This document shows, piece after piece, positions 8,194 to 15,775 of a stretch of 64,000 bases of DNA. Each line of letters opens with the position of its first letter. Position 1 is the stretch's first letter. Source of the DNA: Actinoplanes xinjiangensis (GTDB taxonomy: Bacteria; Actinomycetota; Actinomycetes; Mycobacteriales; Micromonosporaceae); assembly GCF_003148685.1 (NCBI RefSeq), contig NZ_QGGR01000007.1:186001-250000 (forward strand). Reading direction: 5' to 3'. The notes below the pieces were generated by a model. That model did not search any database, was not told the DNA's origin, and worked only from the letters and a program-made list of their open reading frames with translations. Both the position numbers and the translations under genes were made by a program.

Positions 8194-9273
8194 ATGCCCG
8201 AGCGCACGCACATGGTGGACGCCGTCAACTGGGTTTCCCTGACGCGCGACCCCCGCGCCTCCACCGGGGTGCCCGACGCCCTGCACGCGCTCTGGTCCGG
8301 TGACGAGTTCCTGCGGCGCAGCGCCTACAACTACCTGGCCGGCACCCTGGTCCAGCAGGGCAGCCGGTTCCCGACCAGCATCGCGGCGATCCCGTTCCTC
8401 ACCGACGTGATCGCCGACCCGGCGGCCGGTGACCGATTCGGCGCCTGCCAGCTGCTGCGGCTGATCGCGATCGGCGACGAGACGTACTGGCTGATCGAAC
8501 GGCCCGATCCGGCGGTGCTGCGGGCGACACCCGCCCCCGACCAGTGGGACATCGCCGCCTACGACGCGGTCCGCGCCCGGATCCCGGCGTTCCTGACCGC
8601 ACTGCACGACCACGACCCGGCGGTGCGGATGCACACCGCCCACCTGCTGTCCTGGTTCCCGGAGGAGCGCCACGTCGTGGTGCCGGCCCTGACCCGCGTG
8701 ATCGGGTCGGAACCCGGCGAGCACGCCGAGGTCGCCGCCGTCGCGTCGGTCGCCGCCGCCCTGGCCGGCGGACTGGCCGCCGACCGCACCCTGACCGGCG
8801 CGCTCGCCATGCGCCTGGCCGGGCCGCTGCCGACCGAGCGGTGGGCCGCGGCGATCGCGGTGGCCACCCTGTACACCCGGCCGCCCCGCGAGGTGATCGA
8901 CCAGGTCTACGAGTGCCTGCTGGAAGCCCCCGACCCGGTCCCGAACTGGCCGTTCCTCGACGGCGACATGCGCACGCTCGCCGCCCTGACACTGTCCCGG
9001 CTCGACCCGTCGACGGCCCCCGAGCGGGTGGAATTGCTGATCCGGCGGCTGCGCCAGACCCGCCCCGGCCAGGAGCGCACCACTCTGATCGGCGCGCTCG
9101 TCGACTCGGTGTTCCCGCGCACCAACAAGCTGGTCAGCCGGTTCACCGACCTCCAGCTCGCGGTGGTGCGGGCGCTCATCGAGGCCGACGCCTGGGGTGA
9201 CGGCCCGTACGTGGTGTCCCTGCTGGCCGCCGCCGGACTGCCGAAGGACGGGCCGGGCGGCTTTCAGTCATGA
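8194..9273 (+). CDS. HEAT-repeat-like helical protein of unknown function
   Basis: 359 aa, soluble, with no signal peptide. The whole chain is made of Ala/Leu-rich amphipathic helix pairs (for example AAIPFLTDVIADPAAGDRF, HDHDPAVRMHTAHLLSWFP, PALTRVIGSE), the pattern of HEAT or armadillo-type solenoids, which usually act as binding scaffolds. No catalytic motif is seen. It is flanked by the amine operon on the left and overlaps the convergent multicopper oxidase gene by 10 bp on the right, so context gives no function. ATG 8194 follows a CCGGGGT sequence. Confidence 0.7.
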   Translation: MPERTHMVDAVNWVSLTRDPRASTGVPDALHALWSGDEFLRRSAYNYLAGTLVQQGSRFPTSIAAIPFLTDVIADPAAGDRFGACQLLRLIAIGDETYWLIERPDPAVLRATPAPDQWDIAAYDAVRARIPAFLTALHDHDPAVRMHTAHLLSWFPEERHVVVPALTRVIGSEPGEHAEVAAVASVAAALAGGLAADRTLTGALAMRLAGPLPTERWAAAIAVATLYTRPPREVIDQVYECLLEAPDPVPNWPFLDGDMRTLAALTLSRLDPSTAPERVELLIRRLRQTRPGQERTTLIGALVDSVFPRTNKLVSRFTDLQLAVVRALIEADAWGDGPYVVSLLAAAGLPKDGPGGFQS

Positions 9274-10733
9274 TGATGGCCGGCCGGGATGGTCCGCGGC
9301 ACGAGCTGCTCGGTACCCGGCTCGACGACCACGAACTGGCCCATCATGCCCTTGTCCTCATGCCGTAACAGATGACAGTGGTACATGTAGGGCGTGACCG
9401 GGTCGGTGTACGGGCCGAACCGGACGAGTAGCCGTACCTTCGCCTTCTTCGGGATGAACACGGTGTCCTTCGGGCCGGCCTGATAGGCGGGCGGCGGCTG
9501 CCCGTTCACGTCGAGGATCCGGAACGCCACCTCGTGAATGTGGAAGTTGTGGGCGTACGTCGTGTTGTCGATCTCCCAGATCTCGACCGCCCCCGCCGCG
9601 ACCACCTCGTCGATGCGCGACATCTCCATGTCCCGCCCGTTGATCTCCGAGCCGGACAGCTCGAACCGGCGCACCCGGGCCCCCGGCGGCGGTGTCTCAC
9701 CCGCCGGGCCGCCGAGCGCCGCCGGGAGCTTCACCGCCGGTTCGAGGGTGGCCGCGGCGGTGAACCGGACCAGGTCGAAGTCGTCCTCCTCGATGTCGTT
9801 GGCCTGCTTCCGCGGCTCACCCACACTGTTCATGACGACCGTCTCGCCCGGCGCGAACCGCACCACGATCTCCACCCGCTCGCCGGGACTGATCTTCACC
9901 CGGTCGGCCGTCGCGGGCCGCTCCAACATCCCCTGATCACCGGCGACAACATCGAAGCGGCGGCCGTCGGCGAACCCGATCCGGTAGACGCGCGCATTCG
10001 ACGCGTTCAGCAGCCGGAACCGGACCAGCTCGGCACCCACCTGATGGAACGGGCGGTACGTGCCGTTGACCAGGATCGTGTCACCGAGCAGCCCGAACGT
10101 GCCGCTGTCCACACCGCCGGTCGCCAGGTCCGCGCCGTCGAACACCTTGTCCTGCACGATCAACGGGATGTCGTCGACGCCGTACTCGTCCGGCAGCTCC
10201 GGCCCATCGGGGTCGTCGATCAGGAACAGGCCGGCCAGACCCCGGTAGACATGCATGGCCGTCTTCTCGTGCGGGTGCGGGTGGAACCATCCGGTGGCCG
10301 CGGGCTGGTCGATCGTCCACTCCGGGGTCCAGGTGGCGCCCGGCTCGATCATCTGGTGCGGGCCGCCGTCCATCCGGGCCGGAAGCCGCATGCCGTGCCA
10401 GTGCAGGGTGCTCGCCTCAGGCAGCCGGTTCGTGACCGCCATCCGGACCTTCTCACCCCGTTTCGCCCGCACCACCGGCCCCAGATAGTCACCGTTGATC
10501 CCCCAGGTCTCGGTCACCTTTCCGGGGAAGAAACCGGAACGCCCGTCGGCGCGCAGGGTCAACGCGAACCGCCGCGCCCCATCCGGGTCGATGGTCGACG
10601 TGGCCGGAGCCGGAATCCGCAGCCGGTTGCCGTCACCGCCGGCGCCACTGCCGCCGCCGGGCGCGTCCTCGTCGGAACAGGCGCTCAGAAACGTGGAGAA
10701 AACCGCAAGAGAAAGAAGAGTTCGCCGTTTCAC
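9264..10733 (-). CDS. Multicopper oxidase, lipoprotein
   Basis: 489 aa, three-cupredoxin type (CueO/bilirubin-oxidase-like). All four copper-binding blocks are present: TLHWHGMRLP, GWFHPHPHEKT, HNFHIHEVAF and YMYHCHLLRHEDKGMMG, the last giving the type 1 Cys and Met axial ligand. The N-terminus VKRRTLLSLAVFSTFLSAC carries a lipobox with lipidated Cys19, so the enzyme should sit on the outside of the membrane; I therefore start at GTG 10733, although a TTG at 10763 is also open. Likely roles are copper detoxification or oxidation of phenolics. It lies 268 bp downstream of a response-regulator gene on the same strand, which could control it. Confidence 0.9.
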   Translation of the reverse strand: MKRRTLLSLAVFSTFLSACSDEDAPGGGSGAGGDGNRLRIPAPATSTIDPDGARRFALTLRADGRSGFFPGKVTETWGINGDYLGPVVRAKRGEKVRMAVTNRLPEASTLHWHGMRLPARMDGGPHQMIEPGATWTPEWTIDQPAATGWFHPHPHEKTAMHVYRGLAGLFLIDDPDGPELPDEYGVDDIPLIVQDKVFDGADLATGGVDSGTFGLLGDTILVNGTYRPFHQVGAELVRFRLLNASNARVYRIGFADGRRFDVVAGDQGMLERPATADRVKISPGERVEIVVRFAPGETVVMNSVGEPRKQANDIEEDDFDLVRFTAAATLEPAVKLPAALGGPAGETPPPGARVRRFELSGSEINGRDMEMSRIDEVVAAGAVEIWEIDNTTYAHNFHIHEVAFRILDVNGQPPPAYQAGPKDTVFIPKKAKVRLLVRFGPYTDPVTPYMYHCHLLRHEDKGMMGQFVVVEPGTEQLVPRTIPAGHHHD

Positions 10734-10794
10734 GAATTCAATTCTGACGACCTTACGAGCCAATGGTAATCAGTTGTTTCCCCCGCCCGAAAAC

Positions 10795-10844
10795 ACATCC
10801 CGAGATGTATTTCGCTGCCTACCGCGTACATCCCGGGAAGTACG
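10795..10844. promoter_or_regulatory. Two related inverted repeats upstream of the multicopper oxidase
   Basis: ACATC-CCGA-GATGT (10795-10808) and CGTAC-ATCCCGGGAA-GTACG (10825-10844) share the core ACATCCCG and are 30 bp apart. They lie 62-111 bp upstream of the oxidase start in a 268-bp non-coding gap. They may be binding sites for the neighbouring LuxR-type response regulator or a copper sensor; this is inference from position only. Confidence 0.35.
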
Positions 10845-11001
10845 GCCCGGCCGCGCGTCGGCCCGGCTGAGCCGGCCGGCGGGGAGCCGGTGGCTGCGCC
10901 GGCTGGTGGTGCTGCGCTGCCTGGTGGGCGCCGGGATGGCCGTGCGGCCGGTCTGCCCGGCGGCGCTACGGCTCCGCCCAGCCGGCCCGGCTCGCGGTTC
11001 G

Positions 11002-11664
11002 TCAGGGGAGCCAGCCTGGTATCGCCCGGCCCGATTCGTAGGCCCACACCACCAGCTGGGCGCGGTCCCGCAGGCAGAGTTTGGTGAGGATCCGGCTGAC
11101 ATGGGTCTTCGCGGTCGGGTAGCTGATCGCCAGGGCGGCGGCGATCTCCTCGTTGGAGTGGCCGGCCGCCACCAGGTCCAGGATCTCGGTCTCACGGGCG
11201 GTCAGGGCGGCCAGTTCCGGGGCGGGCGGCGGTTTCAGCCGGGCGGCCATCTCGGCGATCAGACGGCGGGTCACCGACGGTGCGAGCAGGGCATCGCCGC
11301 GGGCCACCACCCGTACCGCGTGGATCAGCTCGGCCGGTTCGATGTCCTTGAGCAGGAACCCGCTCGCGCCGGCCCGGATCGCGCCGTAGACGTACTCGTC
11401 CGATTCGAAGGTCGTCAGAATGATCACCCGCACGCCGTCGAGGGTCTCGTCGGCGCAGATCTCGCGGGTCGCCGTCAGGCCGTCGGCGACCGGCATGCGG
11501 ATGTCCATGAGCAGCACGTCCGGCCGTAGCCGCCGGGCCAGCCGGACAGCCTCCTCACCGTCGGCGGCCTCACCGGCCACGGTCATGTCCGGCTCACCGG
11601 AGAGGATCGCCCGGAACCCGGCCCGAACCAGCGCCTGGTCGTCAGCGAGAACGAGGTTAATCAT
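11002..11664 (-). CDS. NarL/LuxR-family response regulator
   Basis: 220 aa. The receiver domain occupies residues 1-120 with the acidic pocket ADDQ (Asp8, Asp9), phospho-acceptor Asp54 in LLMDIRMP, the conserved Thr in IILTTF and Lys in FLLKDI. A LuxR-type HTH follows at about 155-212 (LTARETEILDLVAAGHSNEE). Its start overlaps the end of the histidine kinase gene by 8 bp, so the two form one two-component operon. The regulator should bind DNA as a phosphorylated dimer; targets are unknown, with the multicopper oxidase downstream a candidate. Confidence 0.94.
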   Translation of the reverse strand: MINLVLADDQALVRAGFRAILSGEPDMTVAGEAADGEEAVRLARRLRPDVLLMDIRMPVADGLTATREICADETLDGVRVIILTTFESDEYVYGAIRAGASGFLLKDIEPAELIHAVRVVARGDALLAPSVTRRLIAEMAARLKPPPAPELAALTARETEILDLVAAGHSNEEIAAALAISYPTAKTHVSRILTKLCLRDRAQLVVWAYESGRAIPGWLP

Positions 11665-13339
11665 CGCGCTCCGTTCTGATCGGGGGACAGGCGCACTCCG
11701 GGGAGTTGGCCGGCTTCGCGCTTGCCGGAGGGGGAGGGGCTCTGCGCTCGCCGGAGGGCGAACCGGGCTCGATCGCGTCGGAGGGCGGATCGCCTTCGCC
11801 TTCGCCTTCGCCTTCGCCGGAGTGTGGGCCAGCCTCGGTCATGTGCGTGGGCGGACAGGGATCGGGTCGGTCGGAGGGGGGAGGGTTTTCGCCCTTGGCG
11901 AGGGGCGGGCCCGCCTCGATCCTGTCCGAGTGTGGATCGGTCTCGATCTTGTCGACGGGCAGGCGGGCCTCGACCCGGAAGCCTCCGCAGGGTCGGGGGC
12001 CCGCGGTGACGTTTCCGCCGAGTGCGGCCGCGCGCTCCGCCATACCGCGAATGCCGTTACCCTCCGCCATCGTGGCGACCTCCGCGCCGTCGTTCTCCAC
12101 GACAGCCACCAACCAGCGGTCCGACGCAGACCCACAAGATCGCGGCGACAGGTGGGGCCCGGTATGGGTCGGCTCGTGGGGCTTGGCATCGGCCCGCCCG
12201 TGAAGTTCGGTGTGGGGCGACTCGTCAGGCGTCGGATAGGGCGACCCATGACGCGAGGAGTGACTTTGCGTGCCTGGTGCGGGGTGGGCCGGCGGGTGCG
12301 ATGCGGCGGGGATGGGCGTCAGGTGGATCGCGACGTCGATGGTGGTCGCGGCGGTGGCGTGACGGACCGCGTTGGTGATCGCCTCCTGGACGATGCGGTA
12401 GGCGGCCTGCTGGACCGCGGCCGGGGGTGGGTCCGGTACCTCGATCGCGGACCGGACGGTCAGACCGGTGGCCGAGGTGCGGTCGAGGAGTTCCGGAAGA
12501 GCGGCGAGGGCCGGCCGGACCGGTTCGCGGAGGACACCCAGGACCTCCCGTAGCTCGCGGAGGGCGTCGCCGCTCGCGGTGCGGATGGCCTGGAGCGCCG
12601 CGAAGGCCCCGTCCACCGAGCGGGTGTGCAGTGCGGCACCGGCCTGGACGCTGATCAGGGACAACTGGTGGCCGAGGGCATCGTGCACCTCACGGGAGAT
12701 CCGCAACCGTTCCTCGGTGGCTCGCCGTAGTGCCTCGGCCTCGCGGGACGCCTCAGCGCTGCGGCGGGCGGCCTCCGCGTTCTGCCGGGCCTCGTCGGCG
12801 TTCCGCTGAGCGGTCTCGGCGTTGTTCCGGGCGGCTTCGGCGTTGTTCGCCGCCGCTTCCGCGTTGTTCCGGGCGGTTTCGGCGAGAGTGGCGCGTTCCT
12901 CGGCCTGGGTGGTCTGGTGGGCCCGGCCGCGGATCACCTCGCCGAGCACCACCGGCAGTGCCAGGAGTGGCGCGACCGAGGCGGCGGTCGGCAACGGTGC
13001 CGAGGCGGTGGCGGTGACGACCAGCAGCAGGCCGGCGGCCGCGGCGCCGGACGGGACCGGGCCGCGTTCGCGGGCCACCGTGTAGAGGGCCACGACCAGG
13101 CTCACCGCGATCGGCGTGTCGGGGAAGCCGAGCGGATAGTAGGCGACGCAAGCGGCTCCGGTGACGAGCAGGACCGGGATCGGGTGGCGCCGCCGCCACA
13201 GCAGGGCCGCCGCGGACGTCAGGATCAGCGCCCAGCCCCAGGGCGCGAGCGCCCGGTCGTCACTGTCGGCGCCGGCGAGCGCCACCGCGGCCACGACGGC
13301 GGCCAGCCCGGTGGGGAGGGCCGCGTCCCGGATGCGCAT
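11657..13339 (-). CDS. NarL-type sensor histidine kinase with heptad-repeat coiled coil and inserted loop
   Basis: 560 aa. Four or five membrane helices (residues 8-135) are followed by an unusual Asn/Ala-rich coiled coil at about 155-205, made of seven near-identical 7-residue units (RNNAEAA-like). The HisKA_3 dimerisation domain contains the phospho-acceptor His219 in REVHDALGHQLS. The HATPase has an N box (VQEAITNAVRHAT) and a G box (GNGIRGMAERAAALGG), but about 65 residues rich in His, Pro and Ser are inserted between them. After the catalytic domain comes a roughly 90-residue disordered acidic/Pro tail including GEGEGEGEG. ATG 13339 has AGGGTGG upstream. The tail and insert are not normal for this family. 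Confidence 0.9.
   Translation of the reverse strand: MRIRDAALPTGLAAVVAAVALAGADSDDRALAPWGWALILTSAAALLWRRRHPIPVLLVTGAACVAYYPLGFPDTPIAVSLVVALYTVARERGPVPSGAAAAGLLLVVTATASAPLPTAASVAPLLALPVVLGEVIRGRAHQTTQAEERATLAETARNNAEAAANNAEAARNNAETAQRNADEARQNAEAARRSAEASREAEALRRATEERLRISREVHDALGHQLSLISVQAGAALHTRSVDGAFAALQAIRTASGDALRELREVLGVLREPVRPALAALPELLDRTSATGLTVRSAIEVPDPPPAAVQQAAYRIVQEAITNAVRHATAATTIDVAIHLTPIPAASHPPAHPAPGTQSHSSRHGSPYPTPDESPHTELHGRADAKPHEPTHTGPHLSPRSCGSASDRWLVAVVENDGAEVATMAEGNGIRGMAERAAALGGNVTAGPRPCGGFRVEARLPVDKIETDPHSDRIEAGPPLAKGENPPPSDRPDPCPPTHMTEAGPHSGEGEGEGEGDPPSDAIEPGSPSGERRAPPPPASAKPANSPECACPPIRTERDD
11791..11814. repeat. Hexamer tandem repeat (CGCCTT)4 inside the kinase gene
   Basis: Four exact hexamers encode the Gly-Glu run in the kinase C-terminal tail. 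Because the unit is 6 bp, slippage would change tail length by two residues without a frameshift. Confidence 0.7.
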
Positions 13340-13376
13340 GCCGACCACCCTATGGCGTGACCGGTGGCCGCCGCGC

Positions 13377-13426
13377 TTGAGCGGTCGCTCAAACAGCGCT
13401 AGGTTGGCGGTTGAGCGAGCGCTCAA
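13377..13426 (+). promoter_or_regulatory. Double operator TTGAGCG-NN-CGCTCAA bracketing a promoter
   Basis: Two perfect 16-bp palindromes, TTGAGCGGTCGCTCAA (13377-13392) and TTGAGCGAGCGCTCAA (13411-13426), lie 34 bp apart. TTGAGC within the first can serve as a -35, with TAGGTT 17 bp later (13400-13405) as a -10, so both flank the core promoter. This is the layout of a tightly repressed TetR target. The regulator is probably the TetR protein at 13652. The promoter fires rightward toward a 49-codon ORF and that TetR gene. Confidence 0.6.
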
Positions 13427-13440
13427 ACGGGGGGAGACCG

Positions 13441-13590
13441 GTGACGGCGACAGGGTTCACACCGGGGACGGCCGGTCACGGCCGATCGCCGTCACCGGTC
13501 TCAGGGGGCTGCTCCGGGCGTACACCCGAGGGTCGTTCCGGGCGTACATCCGGGGGTTGCTCCGGGCGTACATCCGGGGGTCGGTGGTGA
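13441..13590 (+). CDS. Possible 49-aa ORF behind the double-operator promoter
   Basis: GTG 13441 has GGGGGAG 5 nt upstream and is the first start after the double-operator promoter. The frame stays open for 49 codons. The product begins VTATGFTPGTAGHGRSP and ends in a Ser/Gly/Arg repeat (SGRTSGG-like, three times) encoded by three 24-bp tandem repeats. Composition is not that of a known protein. It may be a real small peptide, or just the 5' remnant of a lost target gene. Low confidence. Confidence 0.28.
   Translation: MTATGFTPGTAGHGRSPSPVSGGCSGRTPEGRSGRTSGGCSGRTSGGRW
13513..13584. repeat. Three 24-bp tandem repeats
   Basis: Units start at 13513, 13537 and 13561, with core TCCGGGCGTACATCCGGGGG; the first unit differs at two or three bases. 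They lie in the leader between the double-operator promoter and the TetR gene at 13652. The rest of the gap from 13340 to 13651 holds only the operator pair and the short ORF. Confidence 0.75.
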
Positions 13591-13651
13591 AGAACGCGCC
13601 CGGTGCCCTGATCGCGCCCTCGCATGCCGGGCTGAGGCAGAATGTCGCGTC

Positions 13652-14290
13652 ATGAGTGACACCAAGCAGCGACTGCTCGAAGGCGCCCTGGCCGCGCTGC
13701 GCGAACACGGTGTCACCGGCGTATCGGCCCGGACCATCGCAGCGGCCGCCGGGGTCAATCAGGCGCTCGTCTTCTACCACTACGGTTCGGTCGACGAGTT
13801 GCTCGGCACCGCCTGTGAGCAGGCCACCCGGCAGCGGGTGGCGGCCTATGCGGACCGTTTCGCCGCCGTCACCTCGTTGCGGGAGCTGCTGTCGGTGGGC
13901 CGTGAGCTGCACGAGTCCGAGCTGGCGGCGGGCAACGTCTCGGTGCTGGCGCAGATGCTCGCGGCCGCGCAGACCGGGGAGCGGCTGGCCGCCCCGACCG
14001 CGGCGGCGCTGCGGATGTGGTCGGACGAGATCGAGTCGGTGCTGCACCGGTTGCTGGCCGGCTCGCCGGTGGCCGAGGTCGCCGACCTGCCCGGCCTGGC
14101 GCGTGCGGTGGCGGCGGCGTTCGTGGGCCTGGAGCTGTACGAGGGTGTGGACCACGAGGGCGGCCGGCAGGCGATGGCGGCCCTCGACCAGCTCGCGGTC
14201 CTGGTCGAGGTGGTGGACGAGCTGGGACCGCTGGCCCGGCGGGCGCTGCGATCCCGGATCCGCAGCCACCTGAAAGAGGGAGCCACCTGA
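13652..14290 (+). CDS. TetR-family transcriptional regulator
   Basis: 212 aa. The N-terminal HTH lies at about residues 8-52 (GVTGVSARTIAAAAGVNQAL, then VFYHYGSVDELL); the remainder is a helical ligand-binding domain. It starts at ATG 13652 and lies downstream of the double TTGAGCG operator, which it may bind in an autoregulatory loop. Between its stop and the next gene (14291-14386) are four imperfect copies of a roughly 17-bp unit resembling GAGCCACCTGAAAGACG. No efflux pump or enzyme is coupled to it, which is unusual for this operator layout. Confidence 0.85.
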   Translation: MSDTKQRLLEGALAALREHGVTGVSARTIAAAAGVNQALVFYHYGSVDELLGTACEQATRQRVAAYADRFAAVTSLRELLSVGRELHESELAAGNVSVLAQMLAAAQTGERLAAPTAAALRMWSDEIESVLHRLLAGSPVAEVADLPGLARAVAAAFVGLELYEGVDHEGGRQAMAALDQLAVLVEVVDELGPLARRALRSRIRSHLKEGAT

Positions 14291-14386
14291 AAAAGAGAGC
14301 CGCCTGAAGAGGGGCCACCGGAAAGACGGAGTCACCTGGAAGACGGATCCCGGGAACCGCTCGGCCGACAGGAGCGACCAACAAGC

Positions 14387-14707
14387 GTGTCTCTTCCCGA
14401 TTTGACCACCTATGCCCCACATCGTTCAGTGCCGGACGCCGAGTTCGGGGGCACGATCGTTCCCGGTCTGCGTGCCGACTTCTACCGACGGCCCGACGGC
14501 GACCGGATCGCCTCCGTGGGCCGGTACTCCTACCGCGGCCGGGACGTGCTGATGGCGTGGGGCTACGTCGACGAGAAGCATTGCCGCCGGCACGCCGTCC
14601 ACTCGGCGGGCCGGGGCTGGAGCGCGGTCGTCGACGGCTGCCCCGACGTCCGGTTCGACGACGGTTTCGAGGTACGCACCCCGGACGGTGAGTGGCTACG
14701 CGCCTGA
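14387..14707 (+). CDS. Hypothetical protein, 106 aa
   Basis: GTG start; AGGAG lies 12 nt upstream, rather far. The product is a small soluble protein rich in aromatic and charged residues (GLRADFYRRPDGDRIASVGR, RGRDVLMAWGYVDE, WSAVVDGCPDVRFDDGF), probably mostly beta strand. No known motif is recognised. It may be co-transcribed with the TetR gene upstream. Its end overlaps the convergent CBS-domain gene by 12 bp. Confidence 0.55.
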   Translation: MSLPDLTTYAPHRSVPDAEFGGTIVPGLRADFYRRPDGDRIASVGRYSYRGRDVLMAWGYVDEKHCRRHAVHSAGRGWSAVVDGCPDVRFDDGFEVRTPDGEWLRA

Positions 14708-15775
14708 CCGGGACGTCCGGCCGGCCCGGCGCGCCGCGTCGATGACCGGGTCGGTCTCGTCGTCGAACTGGCCGATCACCTGTTCCAGAAGGTCCTCCAG
14801 GGCGACCAGCCCGACCACCTCGTCCGCCTCGGTGACCAGTGCGACCTGGTTGCGTTCCCGGCGCATCGCCGCGATCGCGTCCAGGCCGCTGGTTCCGGCC
14901 GGCAGGCGCAGCGGCGAGGTCATCAGCTGTCCCGCCGAGGCGCCGCTGCGGGTGCCGACGGCCTTCGCCGCCTCCCGTACGTGCACGATCCCGGCGATCG
15001 CCCCGTCCCCAGACGTGACCGCCAGCCGGGAGCGGCCCGCCTCGAGGCTGCGCAACTCCACGTCGCGGGCACCGGCGCCGTCGGGCACCGACACGATCCG
15101 TGCGGTCGGGGTCATCACGTCGCGTACCGTCGTCGACTCCACCGCGAGCATCGCGGTCAGCAACTCGTGCTCGGCGTCCGGGATCGTCCCGTGTTCCTTC
15201 GACGTCTCGAGCAGCATCCGCAGCTGCTCGGCGCTGTGCACCTGGGCCAGCTCGTCCTGTGGGGTCACCTTGACCAGCTTGAGACAGGCGTTGGCCAGTC
15301 CGTTGAGCGCCGCCAGCACCGGCCGCAGGACGGTGGTGAACCCGACGAACGGGATCGCCAGCAGCTGCGCCGACGACTCCGGGTGGCTGATCGCCCACGA
15401 CTTCGGGGCCATCTCGCCGACCACCACGTGCAGGAAGCCGACCAGCGCCACGGCGAGTACGAACGCCACCGCGTAGGCGGCTTCCTCGGGCAGCGGGGTC
15501 GCCGCGAACACCGGTTCCAGCAGGCGCGCGACGGTCGGTTTGGCGAGCGCGCCGAGGCCGAGGGTGCACAGGGTGATGCCGAGCTGCGCCCCGGCGAGCA
15601 TCATCGACAGTCGCCGGGTGCCGGCCAGAGCCGCCCGGGCGCCCCGCGAGCCCTCGGCGGCGGCCGTTTCCAGGCGGTGCCGTTTCGCCGCGACCAGCGC
15701 GAACTCGGCGGCCACGAAGAAACCGTTCAACACCAGCAGCGCCAGCGAGATCAGCAGGGCGGGGGTGGTGCTCAT
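14696..15775 (-). CDS. CNNM/CorC-type membrane protein with CBS pair
   Basis: 359 aa. An N-terminal DUF21/CNNM transmembrane domain (about residues 1-170, beginning LLISLALLVLNGFFVAAEFA, with LHVVVGEMAPKSWAISHPE) is followed by a cystathionine-beta-synthase (CBS) pair (about 200-340; RDVMTPTARIVSVP and VGLVALEDLLEQVIG). Relatives handle Mg2+ or other divalent cations; the old name hemolysin is misleading. The C-terminal CorC_HlyC transporter-associated domain is absent, unlike the upstream partner. Its start overlaps the partner gene by 4 bp (ATGA), so they are co-translated and may form a heteromer. Confidence 0.88.
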   Translation of the reverse strand: MSTTPALLISLALLVLNGFFVAAEFALVAAKRHRLETAAAEGSRGARAALAGTRRLSMMLAGAQLGITLCTLGLGALAKPTVARLLEPVFAATPLPEEAAYAVAFVLAVALVGFLHVVVGEMAPKSWAISHPESSAQLLAIPFVGFTTVLRPVLAALNGLANACLKLVKVTPQDELAQVHSAEQLRMLLETSKEHGTIPDAEHELLTAMLAVESTTVRDVMTPTARIVSVPDGAGARDVELRSLEAGRSRLAVTSGDGAIAGIVHVREAAKAVGTRSGASAGQLMTSPLRLPAGTSGLDAIAAMRRERNQVALVTEADEVVGLVALEDLLEQVIGQFDDETDPVIDAARRAGRTSRSGA

